Below, piece after piece: positions 6,332 to 6,345 of a DNA stretch of 6,345 nt (positions are counted from its first letter, which is position 1; each line of letters opens with the position of its first letter). The translations under genes were made by a program, and so were the position numbers. This stretch comes from an uncultured Desulfobacterales bacterium. GTDB taxonomy: Bacteria; Desulfobacterota; Desulfobacteria; Desulfobacterales; G020354645. Where the stretch lies: assembly GCA_947259865.1 (NCBI GenBank), contig CAMYNZ010000219.1, positions 1-6,345 on the forward strand, written 5' to 3'. The notes beneath the pieces are model-generated. The model was not told the DNA's origin. It was given only the letters and a program-made list of their open reading frames with translations, and made no database searches.

Positions 6332-6345
6332 GAAAAAATTCTCTG

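Larger units (their letters stand above)
6126..6345. repeat. Composite structured repeat: two inverted copies of a two-hairpin unit (right end cut by window)
   Basis: This region starts 14 bases after the last stop codon; the whole tail 6113-6345 has no plausible gene. Copy 1 (+ strand) has CGCAGAGG-like units at 8-9 bp period (6129-6154, ending CAGAGAA), then a 13-bp hairpin with loop TGAGAGG (6163-6195), spacer ATCACTCA, and a mini-hairpin GCCAC-TTC-GTGGC (6204-6216). Copy 2, read on the - strand from the right edge, has CAGAGAA, a 14-bp hairpin with the same loop (6297-6331), spacer ACTCAA, and a mini-hairpin GCCC-TAC-GGGC (6280-6290). A 63-base AT-rich core (6217-6279) separates them. The order and loop match while the stem sequences differ. 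It resembles a BIME-type pair of REP-like units or a small MITE. Further CGCAGAGG units are expected just beyond the right edge. Confidence 0.72.

Overview
The window is a stretch of bacterial chromosome with five protein genes, all on the + strand, plus three intergenic regions that each carry a structured repeat. The genes belong to acyl-CoA metabolism. In order they are: a crotonase-family protein whose 5' end lies outside the window (to 761), an acyl-CoA dehydrogenase (847-2016), a TetR-family regulator (2042-2671), and two full-length, tandem, diverged biotin-dependent carboxyltransferase subunits (2841-4391 and 4556-6112). Moderate GC, the acyl-CoA gene set, and intergenic repeats built on ACAGGAT/ATCCTGT and CGCAGAGG units suggest Desulfobacterota (Desulfobacterales-like sulfate reducers or relatives). 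That assignment is from memory of such genomes and is an inference.

Layout: the crotonase and dehydrogenase are 85 bp apart, and a 15-bp palindrome lies in that gap. The dehydrogenase and TetR genes are 25 bp apart and almost certainly co-transcribed. A gap of 169 bp holds a hairpin-containing element bounded by 9-bp-period ACAGGAT/ATCCTGT repeats. The first carboxyltransferase follows, then a 164-bp gap with a degenerate inverted repeat, then the second carboxyltransferase. The last 233 bp are non-coding and hold two inverted copies of one structured repeat unit. The second copy runs off the right edge.

How the genes may work together: the dehydrogenase would form a 2,3-enoyl-CoA, the crotonase would isomerise (or hydrate) an unsaturated acyl-CoA, and the carboxyltransferase pair would move CO2 between carboxybiotin and an acyl-CoA. 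The TetR protein would sense a pathway intermediate. The combination recalls leucine (liu) and acyclic-terpene (atu) operons. However, no biotin carboxylase, biotin-carrier protein or decarboxylase membrane subunit is present here, so neither substrate nor direction (carboxylation, decarboxylation or transcarboxylation) can be assigned.

The most interesting point is in the two carboxyltransferases. Each seems to have lost conserved features of a different half of the active site. The first has a degenerate acyl-CoA (N-terminal) half and a mostly normal biotin (C-terminal) half. The second shows the reverse. Because active sites in this family form between the N domain of one subunit and the C domain of another, the pair may be an obligate hetero-oligomer with complementary half-sites.
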